Assembly (NCBI GenBank): GCA_035771165.1
Contig: JAWNZC010000353.1
Coordinates: forward strand, 1,633,501 to 1,697,500
Reading direction: 5' to 3'
DNA: 64,000 bases
Source: Paragorgia papillata
Taxonomy: Eukaryota; Cnidaria; Anthozoa; Scleralcyonacea; Coralliidae
Shown here: positions 21,783 to 33,247 of the stretch, piece after piece
How positions within the stretch are numbered: position 1 is the stretch's first letter
Layout of the letters: each line of letters begins with the position of its first letter
The notes under the pieces: generated by a model
Databases searched by the model: none
The model's input: the letters and a program-made list of their open reading frames with translations, nothing else
Told to the model about the DNA's origin: nothing
Made by a program: the position numbers and the translations under genes

Positions 21783-24700
21783 ATGCAAAATCTAAAATGT
21801 CAAATATGCCCTGCCTTTTACACTAGGACCATTGCTACGATGCAAAGCCATCTGATAAGAGTTCATGGTTACGACCTTCATTTCAATGTACAATGTGATG
21901 TGCCTGGATGCCAACGCACCTTTGGAAATGCACGATCTTACCAGACGCACCTTCGTCGGCATCATCAGGAATTTGACATACATGCAGATGTACGGGTTTG
22001 GGATGGAATGCAAGACGAACAATTAATAGAAGATGAAGAAGAAATCAGAATGGAGTTGGATGAACCAATTATTGATGGAGAAAGAAGACATTTCGATAAC
22101 CTTGAAGGTGGGCTTGCCGAAAAGAAAAAACTTGATGCCTTATTTTTGCTCCAAACAAAAGAATGCAATCGTCTTACTCAGAAAGCTACTGAAGATATAG
22201 CAGAGAATGTGACGAATGTCGTACAGAACACGGTTGAGTTGGTAAAGTTAGGGGTCCAGAACAAACTGGACAGCGCAGGATTAAACTTCGATGCTGTGCC
22301 AGGACTGAGCGAATTATTTGAGGATGATAACCCACTTTCAAATCCCTTCGCACATGTTAATACACAGGACAAACAGTCTTCCTACTACAAAGAAAATTTT
22401 GGTCTAGTGGTAAGTATCTCGACCTGCATGAGCATATGTATTTATTAATTTAATCAAACTGACATTTACGTTTTGTGATGCTAGTCAAAGAGCCTAATAA
22501 ATACCTGTCTGAGCCGAGACACAATTTGACCATATTAAATAAGTGTTTGGTTGCTATAATGCAAAAAATGCTGACTATAACGTTGAAGTGCATCTGAAAT
22601 GCAGATGACCACCTCTTAACAGAGTCTAATGTGTTGCTCTTTGTAGGAAGCAAGACGTATTACACTTGGTCATTCCACTGTTCGAAGGCGCAGAGGCACC
22701 AAGCAGAGGCAAGTGTTGAAGAGTGATGAGATGATGTATGTTCCATTATTGGAAACTCTGCAACTAATGATGAATACAACATCCATTTTGCATGCAGTAA
22801 GTATTAGTACTTGAAAAACTGAAGGCTAAAATAGAATTAGAAACAGCATCAGTTGATATATTTCTGAGGTTAATTACTATAAAATTAAAAAGAGTTACTG
22901 AGAAGGAGGTAACTAAACGTAGTTAGTACATTATCACCTCAGTTTTCTTTGATGTACTGTGGTTGATTATTTTTAATAGTTATTCCCGACAAGTTAGTTG
23001 CCCCGGGCTAATATATATTAGCCCGGGGCAATTAACTTGATTTATACATGGTTGGGAAAATAAGCTTTAATCCATGGTCACAAATGTGATAAAGGATTTA
23101 TCATCACGACCGAAGTGTTTTTAGACATTCTCTGTGATAACGATCTCTGTGTTTAGCAGCTTAGTTACCAACTTCGAGGTAATTTTAAAGCGATATAGTA
23201 GGTCATTTAATATGCAAGGTCAATAACCTATATATCAACTGCAGCACATGACCCCACATCAAAGATAATTTATACATGAATAAACTAATAACCTTTAATA
23301 CCCAATCATACAATATCAGTACAGTGCTATCAAGTACCATCAAGTACTATCAGTACAATATTATATACACATTGAAGATTTAATTAGATTTTCATTGTAT
23401 TAATTTTTTACTTGAAAAATCTGGACCATAAAGGCCAGTTAAAAGTAAAATACAGTCTCAATGCTTTGTTAAATATATACAGATACATGTACAGTATACT
23501 GGTATCACAACTCTCTCATCTTTTGTGCCAACAGATTAACAACACCCATCAGCGAGATGACGGTAAATTTGAAGACTTCTGTGATGGGCAGACTTTTAAA
23601 ACCCATCCTTTGTTCTCAAGGAACCCAAATGCATTACAATTGATGCTTTACTATGATGAGGTTGAGATAACAAACCCTCTTGGGACAAAGACAGGGAAAC
23701 ATAAGTTAGGTATGTGTCTAGTTACTGCATTGATTTATCAGGTGCCAACTAGAATTTTGGAAGGCATGCAGGGGTGTATGCACATTAATATAATTATCAA
23801 AGAAAACTTTAAGAATTTGTATTTTAAATAACTGGAAGTAAATGAGTGATAACATGCTTTCTGATTGGCTACTGGGTGTAACTCCATAAAGTTTAAACTG
23901 GCATGATACTTCAACAACATTTTTGTAATTTTTGACGAATTTGAAGTACACTGTAATACCTGGATACAAAGTTACCATAATCAACAACAGCTTTAATGTT
24001 TTTACTAATAATACTACTAATTTGAGTGCCTTTTTGTGTCAAGTTTATATGAAGCGATGCAAGGCACTAGATCAGATGATAATAACCTGTGAAAGGTAAT
24101 CTGTACTGCATTTTTATCATCTTTGTTGACAATTTAAGGACATTATTGTATAAAAGAATATTGCAAATATTTATCAATTATTGCATGAGCCTGAGCAAAA
24201 TATCATGATTTGTTAGTAGCTATAGAATACGGTACATGTATTTTATGGAATATTCAATAGGAAATTGGGACATATTCTATAGAATATTCCATTGGACTAT
24301 ACAATTTTAGAAATGCCGCAGAATATTCTCTAGAATATTCTGTTGGATCTAGAAATCCTAACAGAATATTCCAGAGTCCCAAATTCCAATAGAATATTCT
24401 ACTGTATAGGATTCTATAGAACATTTGTGTATCTACTAGTACGTTATTTGCCGATGCAGAGGCAAACAACTGGTAGCAATCGAGACACTAACAAATCATG
24501 ATATTTTGTGATAGACAAATTCATTAATTGATTTATCATTTATTAAATAGTTAAAAATTTGAAATGCCTGAAGTTAGAGATTGGCATTCTTCACGCTTTG
24601 TCTTCATGTCTTCGCCATACTAAAAGTCTAAAATCTTCGTGAAACTTTTGTTGACATGTGTTTTGCTTTTATCGGATCACTAAATCTTCCTTTTGCCATC

Positions 24701-27700
24701 AGCAGCGCTATTGCTAGTGCACATGCTCTGAAATTTATTTTTTTGAAGCAGAAAATTATTTGCACTCCGTTATTTGCAGGTGAATTAACCAATCAGAATG
24801 TGGGATAGAAACCAAATATACTGAGTTATAATGGCACTCAAGAACCTAGTAAAACAGTTGGTTATATCACCTTGTGTGTTACACATGCATATCCCTTGTC
24901 CCATTATAACTCATTATTAGCATGTAACTTGTGTATTATTTGCCAATCAAAAGTAATATTTAAGGCAATTTGAAACCTTTCTCACTTTAATTGCAATTTA
25001 CATGCATTTATTACATTGTTTTTCTTTTATTAAAACATGTACAGTACAGCTGCAAGGCTCAAAATAACGGCCGGTCACCGGTCAATGACTGGCCAAATTT
25101 TTAATGTGACCGATCAAATTTGTATAACGCCGGTCATTTTGACCGGTCATATTACTTGCAATTAATTTTAATACTTCCATTTGAAGGAACTTAAAATGAT
25201 TGTTGTTGTGCTGTTGTAGACCCGTTTCATAATGTCTGATATATATTGAAGTGAACTACGCATGCATTTCCTTTTTATGACAAACGTTCATATCAGCACT
25301 AGCGTATATATATAGCGTAGAATATACTTTACATGTGTTGTTTTTTTGTGTTGTGTTTGTTTTTTGTTGGGGGTTTGTTTGGTTGTTTTTTGGTTGTTTT
25401 TTTTGGGGGGTTTGTTTTTGTTGGGGTTGTTGTGTGTGTTGTTTTTTTTCGGGGGGGGGGGGGGGTGGGGGGGCGTCGTGAAATTTGACCGGTCAAAAAT
25501 CGCCTTTGACCGGTCACAATTGGAACTGATCAGTCATCATGACCGGCGTAACATGAAACGTTATTTGAGCCCTGAGCTGTAATGGCCAGTATATTCTTCC
25601 TCCATCCCAACAACCCTAATTGTACAGTCGTTGTAGTGTAGTTGTAGTCATTATCCTCACACAGCATGGATCCATATTATAATATTTAATTTCTTTGCTG
25701 ATGACATTTCAGGGGTAGTTTACTACACTCTTGGAAATATACACCCAAAGTATCGATCTCAACTAGATTCTATACAGCTATTGGCAATTGCAACATATCC
25801 AGTCATCAAGAAACATGGTATTGATGCTATTTTGGAACCATTTCTGCAGGATCTAAAATATTTGGAACAGGTACAGTATGGTATATTTACCATATAAGTC
25901 ATGTAGCTATCATTGATAAGCCTGTGTTAGTTGCTGCTTGTGTATTTTAACCTCCCCTCAACATATATATTTTTATGCAATTATAACAATTCCTATTTCA
26001 ATTCACTGTTCTTCTTAAGGACCTTTTATGCCCAGGAAAATACCACCTTTGGTATTTTACTCTGGTTATACCAAATTATTTAACTCAATTTGGCAGATCA
26101 AATTGACCAATCAGAACTGTTTGCAGTACTTTATTCTTTGACAATTTCATTTCCTTACTTATTAGTTAAAATAATATTATGCATTTTTATCTTAGGATGA
26201 AGGACATCAGTTTATACTGAATGGTATTTGTCAATCACTTAGAGGGACTATTGCATTTGTTTCCGGTGACAACCTTGGCTCCCAATTGATTGGTGGTTTT
26301 AAAGAAGGTGCTGCGGCGAGGCATAGATGTAGGTATTGCATGGGTTCGGTACATGACATTCAAACTAAGGTGAGTACTGTAGTTAATATTGTATACATAA
26401 TGTATGACTTCAAATGTTGTACAATATACATGTATGCACGTAATAATTCAGTATTTTTGAAAAGAGAGTTTACTAACTAATCTATTATCAATATTTTTTC
26501 ACTTTATGCAGTTCAGAGAAGCACAGTTTATACTCAGGACAAAGGCTGGTCACAACTACCAGTGTGAGAACATTGAAAGAGAACCAGGTAGTGGAATCAT
26601 CTATGGAATCAACAGAAGATCATCCCTATGCAACTCACGTTACTTTCATGTAATTGGGGGACTTCCTGCGGATGCCATGCATGATATTCTGGAAGGTGTA
26701 CTACAATACGAATGTAAAGAAATGTTGAAAGTGTTCATCTATGAAGATTCCTATTTAACTCTGCAAGATTTGAATGAAGGAATAAAGGACTTCGACTACG
26801 GATACTACAATGACAAGAACCGACCATCACCAATTTCCTCAGTTACCCTCAATAGTAACTCCAACAGTCTCAAACAAAAAGGTATCATCAATAATGTATG
26901 TATTACATGTAATATCATGTATGGCGGCATTTCTAATATACCTCATTACGGTATATTCATTTTTGCTAATCCTTCCTTCGTTGACGTCAAACTAAGTCTG
27001 ATTATAGAACTACATGTAATCATACCCAGGTTGACGTCAACGGAGATGACAACAAAAGAAATTCCCGCAAACATGATACTACAAAGTAATAACATAAAAA
27101 GGGGTGCATTAGCTATTAAACATCCTGCTTGATTTGGGTCATTTAGTAAAAATTCGCTTTGGCCTTCAGCCCTCTGGAGTTTTACTAAATGACCCTCATC
27201 GAGCAGGACGATTAACAGCTAATACACCTCTTTTTATGATATTGCTTAATAATTACTGTGTATAGAAAATCTGGGTATTATACTATGAAATGTTTGGGTC
27301 TAGGTCTGCTTTTCCTCAAAACCATGACCTTATCCCAGACCTAAAAATGCAAGATTCTATACTGGGGAACTGCATGATTTAGTTTGTTGTGGAGTAACGA
27401 TCATGCAGTACCAGTCACTTTACTATGAACTAGCTAAAGCTGACAAAATAGTAATTTGTTCTACCATTTTGAGACCAACCGTTTCTGCATTATCTATTCA
27501 CATTTACACCAGTTGCCTATACGCATCATGTTTCTTAATAAATAAAATATAATATTTTGCTGTATATCACCAGGGCTTTACTTAAGGCTGGTTTCCATTT
27601 GGTCACCATGATTGCAACCGTGTAATGGTGGCCAATGTGATATAGTCAGGAACTACCTTGTCTTTTGTCTGCTGTATGCAAAGCAGTCTTTACTGATTAC

Positions 27701-30700
27701 AGTCTGTGATAGATTGCCACTCTATTACATCAACCACTGTGACACTGTGGCGATCATGGTCATAGGCGTACGGGCCGGGGAGCTGGGGGGGGGGGGTCTT
27801 GTCATTAATATTTTAACACATTGACATTGAGGTTCAACCCGAGCCTCTGTTCAGTGCTCACCCGCATGCGTTTGGTATAAACTTTTAAGTATATAATAGT
27901 CCTTTGTTGATGTCTTCTACGACATCATCGCTTCAGTCTTTTTTGGTTGCCTATTCAAATACCAAACCTAGATGTCTCCATCAAGAAAGCTTCGATTTGA
28001 TGTGGTCATCACTCATGCGCAAACTTAATTCTGTTCCACTTTGATTCAAAGCTTAAAACCAACAGGCCAGTGCGCACACTAATTTACTCTTTTGATACAT
28101 GTTCGTGTGGACACAAATACTATCACCTCAAAATGTCTGAAAAGTTTATGGCTTGGAAGCTAAAATACTGAAAATACTTTCCAGAAGGGGTAGAAAATAC
28201 GTTTTGGAGGTTTCAAAATTCAAAATTTTCTGTCCTACGCTTACCTTGACATATAAACACTTTCATTGCTAAGAAGAACAGTCGATTCAGTCCACTGTTA
28301 GAACGCAAGCTAACGTGCTGCCTCTGAGCTAGTGCAAAACCGGCCAGCGGAAAACTATTTTTCTATCACCAGCTACTACGCGCATTGACGAATGCATGGG
28401 ATCGAGCTTAATTTGAAGGCGGGATCAAGGTGTGCTGACTGTACATTTGCAGACAGTGTTTTCTGCAGTTCTCTAACCGATGCATGGCGTTGACAATCAA
28501 TTTCTCAATAGCGAGAAAGCAATTTTCGAGAAACTTCATACCAACGGACACATGCAAGAGAATGACGCGATGACGTAATTTATTGTCATGTGATGGCATA
28601 TGACGTCACAGTTTATTCGGGCAAATTCTGCTCAGCCCCCCTTACAAAATTTTGCCTGTACGCCTATGATCATGGTGACCAAATGGAAACCAGGCTTTAG
28701 TGTTTGAGTCATTAATATGACTTCATGTGTTGTTTCTCTCTTGACACTACAATTATTGCATTACGGTATTTCATGTTTTTAGCTTGTCTATATTTTTTAC
28801 CTCATAATTTTGTATACAGGTGCTTTGGGAAGTAGTTGATTGTTGTTAGTATATACTGCACATACAATAAATACCATAGGTTGCTTTTTTATACACCTGT
28901 ACTGCACTCACAATATCTGTCAAACTGCCATATTCCAATGATGTCCAGTGCTCAGAAAATTCTAAGTGCTAGATAGAAAGTAAGCAATAAGCCGAAGAAA
29001 GATAGAGTGATACTATCAATGTTTAGACAAATTGCAATAGCCTCTATTGACAAAATAAGAACAGTCAACATTACGATAAATTATAATTTATACAATGGCT
29101 TTCTTTTTTATATAGACAATACCAAAAAACTGTGTAATGTAATGTACTGCACGTGTAGGACGGGCATGCAAGCTCATGCAACTTCAATTGAATTATACTG
29201 CTTGATTTGATGTTTAAATCCAAGTACCCCCTACTAATATTTCGCCAACTGCTTGTATTTTCAGCTGCACAAATGTGGTGCCTGGGTAAATTTCTGCCTT
29301 TGATGATTGGAAATCGTATACCCCAGGAGAATGAGAAATGGCAACTGTTTAACATGCTCCTTGAAATTATTGACATTGTTTTCTCACCCATTGTCAGTGA
29401 GGAAACTATTGGGATCCTGGAAGGTTTAATTGAAGAACACCATCAAACATTTATTAACTTATATCTTGGGAGATCTGTTTTACCAAAGATGCACTACATG
29501 GTTCATTTCCCAGCACAAATACTAAAGTGAGTCGATCAGGGTTAAATAATTAATGAAAGTATGGTGAGCATGAATATTATGAACATTGGGCCTCTTATGA
29601 AACCACACTGAATGTTCACTGTTCTGTTGAGATTCCAACTTTTCTAGACAGTGAGACCTTCTCATTAGTGGAAAGCTGCTGTTACATGTAATTATAAATT
29701 AAATATCTGTTTGTAAATTACAGGCTGGGACCAATGGTTAGATCATGGTGCATGAGGTATGAGGCCAAACATAGATATTTCAAGCAAATAGCTGGTGTCA
29801 TGGGGAATTTTACCAATGTGGCCTATACACTTGCTGAAAGATACCAGCGTCTTCAATGTTTAAAACTGGACACATCAGGAAACAGCAATGGTGAATTTCT
29901 TTCCAAGCCTCTAGAAATTGGTAATTATCATTGCAATACATGTGTACATGAATTTTAATTGCAGGTGCTGTGTCCCATTCTTGTAAACACATGTAAATTT
30001 CCTTGTCAATTATTCAATCAAATTATCAGTGGTGCCGCTGACGCCTTATGAAATAGAGACCCCAGGGTGTACACTGTACACCAATTTGAAAAAGACTCAG
30101 CTAGGTGCATTGAATCCGCCACTGCAAACGATTATGCAAACAAGCACGTAATGTCATGTAATTATTAATGATGCAATTTAGCTTCAAAATACATGTACAT
30201 GTAGAGTTAGCTGATATGAAATTATATTGTAGTCTTTGTCTTATATTAGGCTCAGGAAAAATGATTGTAGCTGCAGATGCTGATTATTTTAATCAACTGA
30301 GTGAGCAAGAGCCACTGCTGAATCACACAAGTATATTTTATGAGTAAGTTCAGTCTTTCTTCAATTTTGTTTTAGCACATTAAGAGAGTGGTTATAGAAA
30401 TAAATAACATAATTCAATTATAATATATACATGTATATAGGCTTGCACGCCTTGGGGATAATTTTATTACAATACTCTTAATTATTACAATAAAGGTATA
30501 TTGTAATTATGCTTTATCTGGAACCATTACTTTTAATTTCGCCTGTTCAGGAAGTTATATTTCTCCTTTAGACCCGAGGGTATTGTCTTGCGAAAAATAA
30601 GTTGTAATTGAGCTTCAAGTAATTATGCCCACATCTGCACTTGGGGTGGGAGGGAAACTGAGGCATTTGCCTTGGTCGCCTGGGAAAGTGCAAAGGGCCC

Positions 30701-31192
30701 CTAATTATTAGGCCTTACCACTATCGGTTGCTATCTCACAATTCATTTGTGAAAATTACTTTCTTTCCTAAACACTGCAGGTCTACCAATGTAATCATCA
30801 ATGGAATAAAATACAAAGTGAATGCTGTGCTGATTCTTAACCTGGATGAAGAATTACCAGAGTTTGGATCAATATCCAAGATTATTGTATTTGCAAACAA
30901 ATACATATACTTTCAAATGACAAAGTACAAAACTGTTGAATACAACAGGCACTACCATTCATATGAAGTCCGAAGAGAACTCGTGCCAGAACAAGTGCTT
31001 TTACATAAAGAAATGATGGCAACTTACATGCCAATTCATACTGTTACACCTTATGGTGTAGTCCAGCGAAAGGAGCTTTGTTTGTGGCTCCACGTTTTAT
31101 GGTACCGGACAATTAGACTGTCTAAAGGACTGTTTCCTCATGAAGTCCGAAGAGAACTCATGCCAGTAAAGTGCTTTTACATCAAGAAATGA
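21783..31192 (+). CDS. CACTA/EnSpm-like transposase with N-terminal C2H2 fingers (10 exons, ~872 aa)
   Basis: Predicted exons: 21783-22409, 22647-22796, 23535-23709, 25713-25870, 26196-26369, 26512-26881, 29265-29526, 29724-29920, 30250-30343, 30781-31192. All have GT/AG borders and matching phases. The N-terminus has two C2H2-type finger motifs (CQICPAFYTRTIATMQSHL then CDVPGCQRTFGNARSY...HLRRHH). Exon 3 has LMLYYDEVEITNPLG, exon 5 SGDNLGSQLIGGFKEG followed by CRYCMGS, and exon 6 GGLPADAMHDILEGVL. The Asp-rich motifs, C-x2-C pair and DxxHDxxEG motif resemble the tnp2-type catalytic core of CACTA transposases; the assignment of individual catalytic residues is inference. Exons 7-9 carry the helical HYMVHFP and SWCMRYEAKHRYFKQ motifs typical of this family. 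The protein would cut and reinsert the element. The 3' end of the frame contains a local duplication, so the native C-terminus is uncertain. Confidence 0.82.
22990..23039. repeat. 50-bp near-perfect palindrome in transposase intron 2
   Basis: CAAGTTAGTTGCCCCGGGCT, followed by AATATATATTAGCCCGGGGC and AATTAACTTG, reads as its own reverse complement apart from one mismatched pair. It could be a small foldback element or a cruciform-forming site. Confidence 0.85.
25053..25574. mobile_element. hAT-like short element in transposase intron 3
   Basis: The ends CAAGGCTCAAAATAACG and the reverse complement of CGTTATTTGAGCCCTG match closely and start CA(A/G)GGCTC, as in many hAT elements. AGCTG flanks both sides, but an 8-bp duplication cannot be confirmed. 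Subterminal GACCGGTCA motifs recur in both orientations (25070-25160 and 25485-25550). A T/G-only tract with a long G run fills 25336-25475. Confidence 0.65.
27090..27241. repeat. Foldback MITE in transposase intron 6
   Basis: The ~60-bp arms start ACATAAAAAGGGGTG and end CACCTCTTTTTATG. They enclose a short loop around 27152-27178 and both contain TCATTTAGTAAAA. They are about 85-90% alike by eye. It lies 200 bp downstream of exon 6 and is expected to be spliced out. Confidence 0.82.
27585..28696. mobile_element. Harbinger-like MITE (196 bp without its insert), TSD TTA
   Basis: The ends AGGCTGGTTTCCATTTGGTC and the reverse complement AGCCTGGTTTCCATTTGGTC match except at one position, and continue through ACCATGAT. 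TTA is duplicated at 27582-27584 and 28697-28699. A second element (27761-28668) is inserted within it; without that and its TSD the element is about 196 bp. Termini and TSD resemble the MITE at 12157. No transposase. Assignment to PIF/Harbinger is by TSD only. Confidence 0.85.
27761..28668. mobile_element. 908-bp hAT-like non-autonomous element nested in the Harbinger-like MITE
   Basis: Begins CATAGGCGTACGGGC and ends GCCTGTACGCCTATG, inverted repeats with one mismatch. The octamer ATCATGGT is exactly duplicated at 27753-27760 and 28669-28676. An 8-bp TSD with CA...TG ends fits the hAT superfamily. A G tract lies at 27784-27797. No transposase-like frame. Confidence 0.87.
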
Positions 31193-31274
31193 TGCCAACT
31201 TACATTGAATTCATACTGTTACACCTTATGATGTAGTCCAGTGAAATGAGCTTTGTCGATTAGACTGTCTAAAG

Positions 31275-31430
31275 GTCTCTCTCTCTCCCTCCCCCCCCTC
31301 TTTCTCTTCCCCTATTTCTCTCCCCCGTTCTCCCCCTCTCTCCCCCCTCTCTTCCCCCTCTCCCCTCCCTCTCTCACTACCCCTCCCTCTCTCTCTACCC
31401 CTCCCTCCCTCGCTCCCTCCCTCCCTCGAT
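31275..31430 (+). repeat. (CT)n / CCCTCT polypyrimidine tract
   Basis: Almost uninterrupted pyrimidines (TCTCTCTCC, CCCTCC and TCCCCC variants) immediately after the duplicated 3' end of the transposase gene. Open frames across it are low-complexity artefacts. Confidence 0.9.
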
Positions 31431-31479
31431 CTCTATACATATGTTTAAAATTGCAGTGACGGCATACACAAACAAAGAA

Positions 31480-31890
31480 GTTAGTAATTTTAACCAATTA
31501 ATATATGGTTAAAACAACTATAACCATTTACAAATGTTATTTTAACTGTGCAAAATAGGTTTGTTTAATACATTGTTAAAGTAGCCTAGCTAAATAGTTG
31601 AAATAACTATTTTTATGGGTAACAAGAAATTAGTAATTTTAACCAATTAATACATGGTTAAAACAACTATAACCATTAACAAATGTTATTTTAACGGGGC
31701 AAAATGGGTTGTTTAACACGTTGTTAAAGTAACCTAGCTAAATGGTTGAAGTAACTATTTTTTATGGGTAACTGTAACCAAAAAGAAGTAAGTTACTAAT
31801 ATTAACCAATTTATATATAGTTAAAACAACGTGTTTGAATTGGTTATAACCATTAGATTAGGTTAGTTTAACTGGTTTGATTTTACAGTG
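31480..31890. repeat. Right subterminal repeats of the EnSpm-like element (149-bp period)
   Basis: A unit starting TTAGTAATTTTAACCAATTA at 31481 repeats at 31630 (offset 149) and partly again near 31795. Each contains ATGGTTAAAACAACTATAACC and TTGTTAAAGTA motifs. It terminates at GATTTTACAGTG (31890). This mirrors the GGTTAA/TTAACC-rich left end. Confidence 0.85.
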
Positions 31891-31921
31891 CATAGACAAC
31901 TCGTGGCCAAACCTTGGGAAC

Positions 31922-31992
31922 GACTTCGGTAGCTCAGCAGTAAGAGCGCTGCACTAGCATCGCAGGGTCGCGGTTTTAATTCCTAATCGGAA
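31922..31992 (+). tRNA. tRNA-Ala(AGC)-like head of a SINE
   Basis: GGTAGCTCAGCAGTAAGAGC (A box) is followed by an anticodon-arm-like CTGCACTAGCATCGCAG, with AGC at 31956-31958, and a B-box-like CGCGGTTTTAATTCC. The D and anticodon arms resemble tRNA-Ala, but the acceptor stem does not close cleanly. This, and its location in duplicated repeat DNA, favour a tRNA-derived SINE. It is the displaced remainder of the second 512-bp repeat. Confidence 0.68.
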
Positions 31993-32880
31993 AGCCTTGA
32001 ATTGATGTTGCATTTTTCGCAACTGGCTCCAGTTTGGTCTTATAATGTATATAATCTATACTCGAAATTTTCCTTCACCAAAATTACTTAGAACGTTAGT
32101 TTAATCGACAAAATGCCAAATTTTACTTGTGTTTGAGACTATCCGTATTTTAGCAAATCTGTTTGATTCAATATACAACTTTATACAAACATAATGCGCT
32201 CAAAATCAAATTTGCTAGTATATTATTTAACGATATATCAGTAGACGAACCTGGTTTAGCATACGCAGGATAAAAATCCCCACAAGATTCTGCTGTCACT
32301 GTGAGGTTTGCAATTGCAACGGTTGCATTAGGATGGATAACATTTCCTTCAAAAACAAACTAGAAAACAAGAAATTCAATAAGGAATAACTAAGGGACTG
32401 GAGTAAAACATAAGCCAAGGAAAACAAGGTAACATAGAAACAGATGCATGGACAAAGACACAACCAAAAGAAAGAAATATTTAATTTTTTTCCCATTTAG
32501 AAGTGACAAAATTAGACGTAAATGAAAAAAATAATTTAACTTGTTTTAAATCTAAATCTTTAACTCTATTTAACGTGCTTTAAATAAATCACTTAGCGTC
32601 TGTAAACATTGTTAACATCTACTTCCGGAAATTGTTAAAGCTGTCCTTCCATTACCACCAATATTCGGTATAACCAGCCACACTTTGTCGAAAGGCAGAT
32701 AATTATTCGAAATATTACAATACAAGTAATATATTCTTAAAGTAAAACTAGTTTTCAGAGGTGCATGTACCTTTCCAACTTTTATAACTGTCAGAAATGT
32801 ATATCCATCTCTAGTTATACATAGAAATAAATTTACTTTTGCCAGAAACTTATGTTTCTACCTCGATTTCTCAATCTGTC
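31993..32880. other. SINE tail and gene-free spacer
   Basis: Sequence after the tRNA-like head (TTGAATTGATGTTGCA and onward) may be the SINE body. The rest to 32880 is AT-rich, and I can assign nothing to it. Confidence 0.45.
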
Positions 32881-33152
32881 ATTTGTTTGTTTGTGTTTCT
32901 GTCTGTCTGTCTGTCTGTTTGTTTGTGTGTCTGTTTGTTTGTCTGTCTGTTTGTCTGTTTGACTGTCTGTTTGTCTGTTTGTCTGCGTGTTTGTCTGTCT
33001 GTCTGCGTGTTTGTTTGTCTGTCTGTCTGTCTGTTTGTTTGTTTGTTTGTTTGTTTGTTTGTTTGTTTGTTTGTTTGTTTGTTTGTTTGTTTGTTTGTTT
33101 GTTTGTTTGTTTGTTTGTTTGTTTGTTTGTCTGTCTGTTTGTCTGTCTGTCG
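32881..33152. repeat. (TGTT/TGTC)n microsatellite
   Basis: About 270 bp of the tetranucleotide TGTT or TGTC. The array is mixed TGTC/TGTT on the left and pure TGTT in the centre. Open frames through it in several phases are Val/Cys/Leu-rich repeats and not proteins. Confidence 0.97.
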
Positions 33153-33247
33153 TCGGGGTCAGACGTGTATTTTAGTGCTCCGCTAAAATTTTTATTCGTG
33201 ACTTTACTGAACTTATTATTTCGCTCGATATATCTTGTAATATTAAT

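Larger units (their letters stand above)
14637..31890. mobile_element. 17.25-kb CACTA/EnSpm-like DNA transposon with two divergent genes
   Basis: The left terminus CACTGTAAAATCAG and right terminus GATTTTACAGTG form a 12-13-bp inverted repeat beginning CACTG. The dinucleotide CA borders both ends (14635-14636 and 31891-31892). The related unoccupied site at 14121-14130 has a single CA, supporting a 2-bp target duplication. CACT(A/G) termini, short TSDs and multiple subterminal repeats are family traits of CACTA/EnSpm elements. Inside are a minus-strand SAM-domain gene (15236-21438) and a plus-strand C2H2/tnp2-like transposase gene (21783-31192), transcribed away from a shared 344-bp gap. Introns host several smaller elements. 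The two predicted coding sequences are open throughout, so this copy may be recent. Confidence 0.88.

Noticed and set aside
24230..24430. Repeated AGAATATTC motifs resembling heat-shock elements
   Set aside because: GAA/TTC blocks occur with irregular 4-base gaps inside an intron of a transposon gene; a degenerate palindromic repeat is more likely than a regulated promoter.
31253..31497. Pro/Ser/Leu-rich and Arg/Glu/Gly-rich frames
   Set aside because: They come from the CT-rich polypyrimidine tract.
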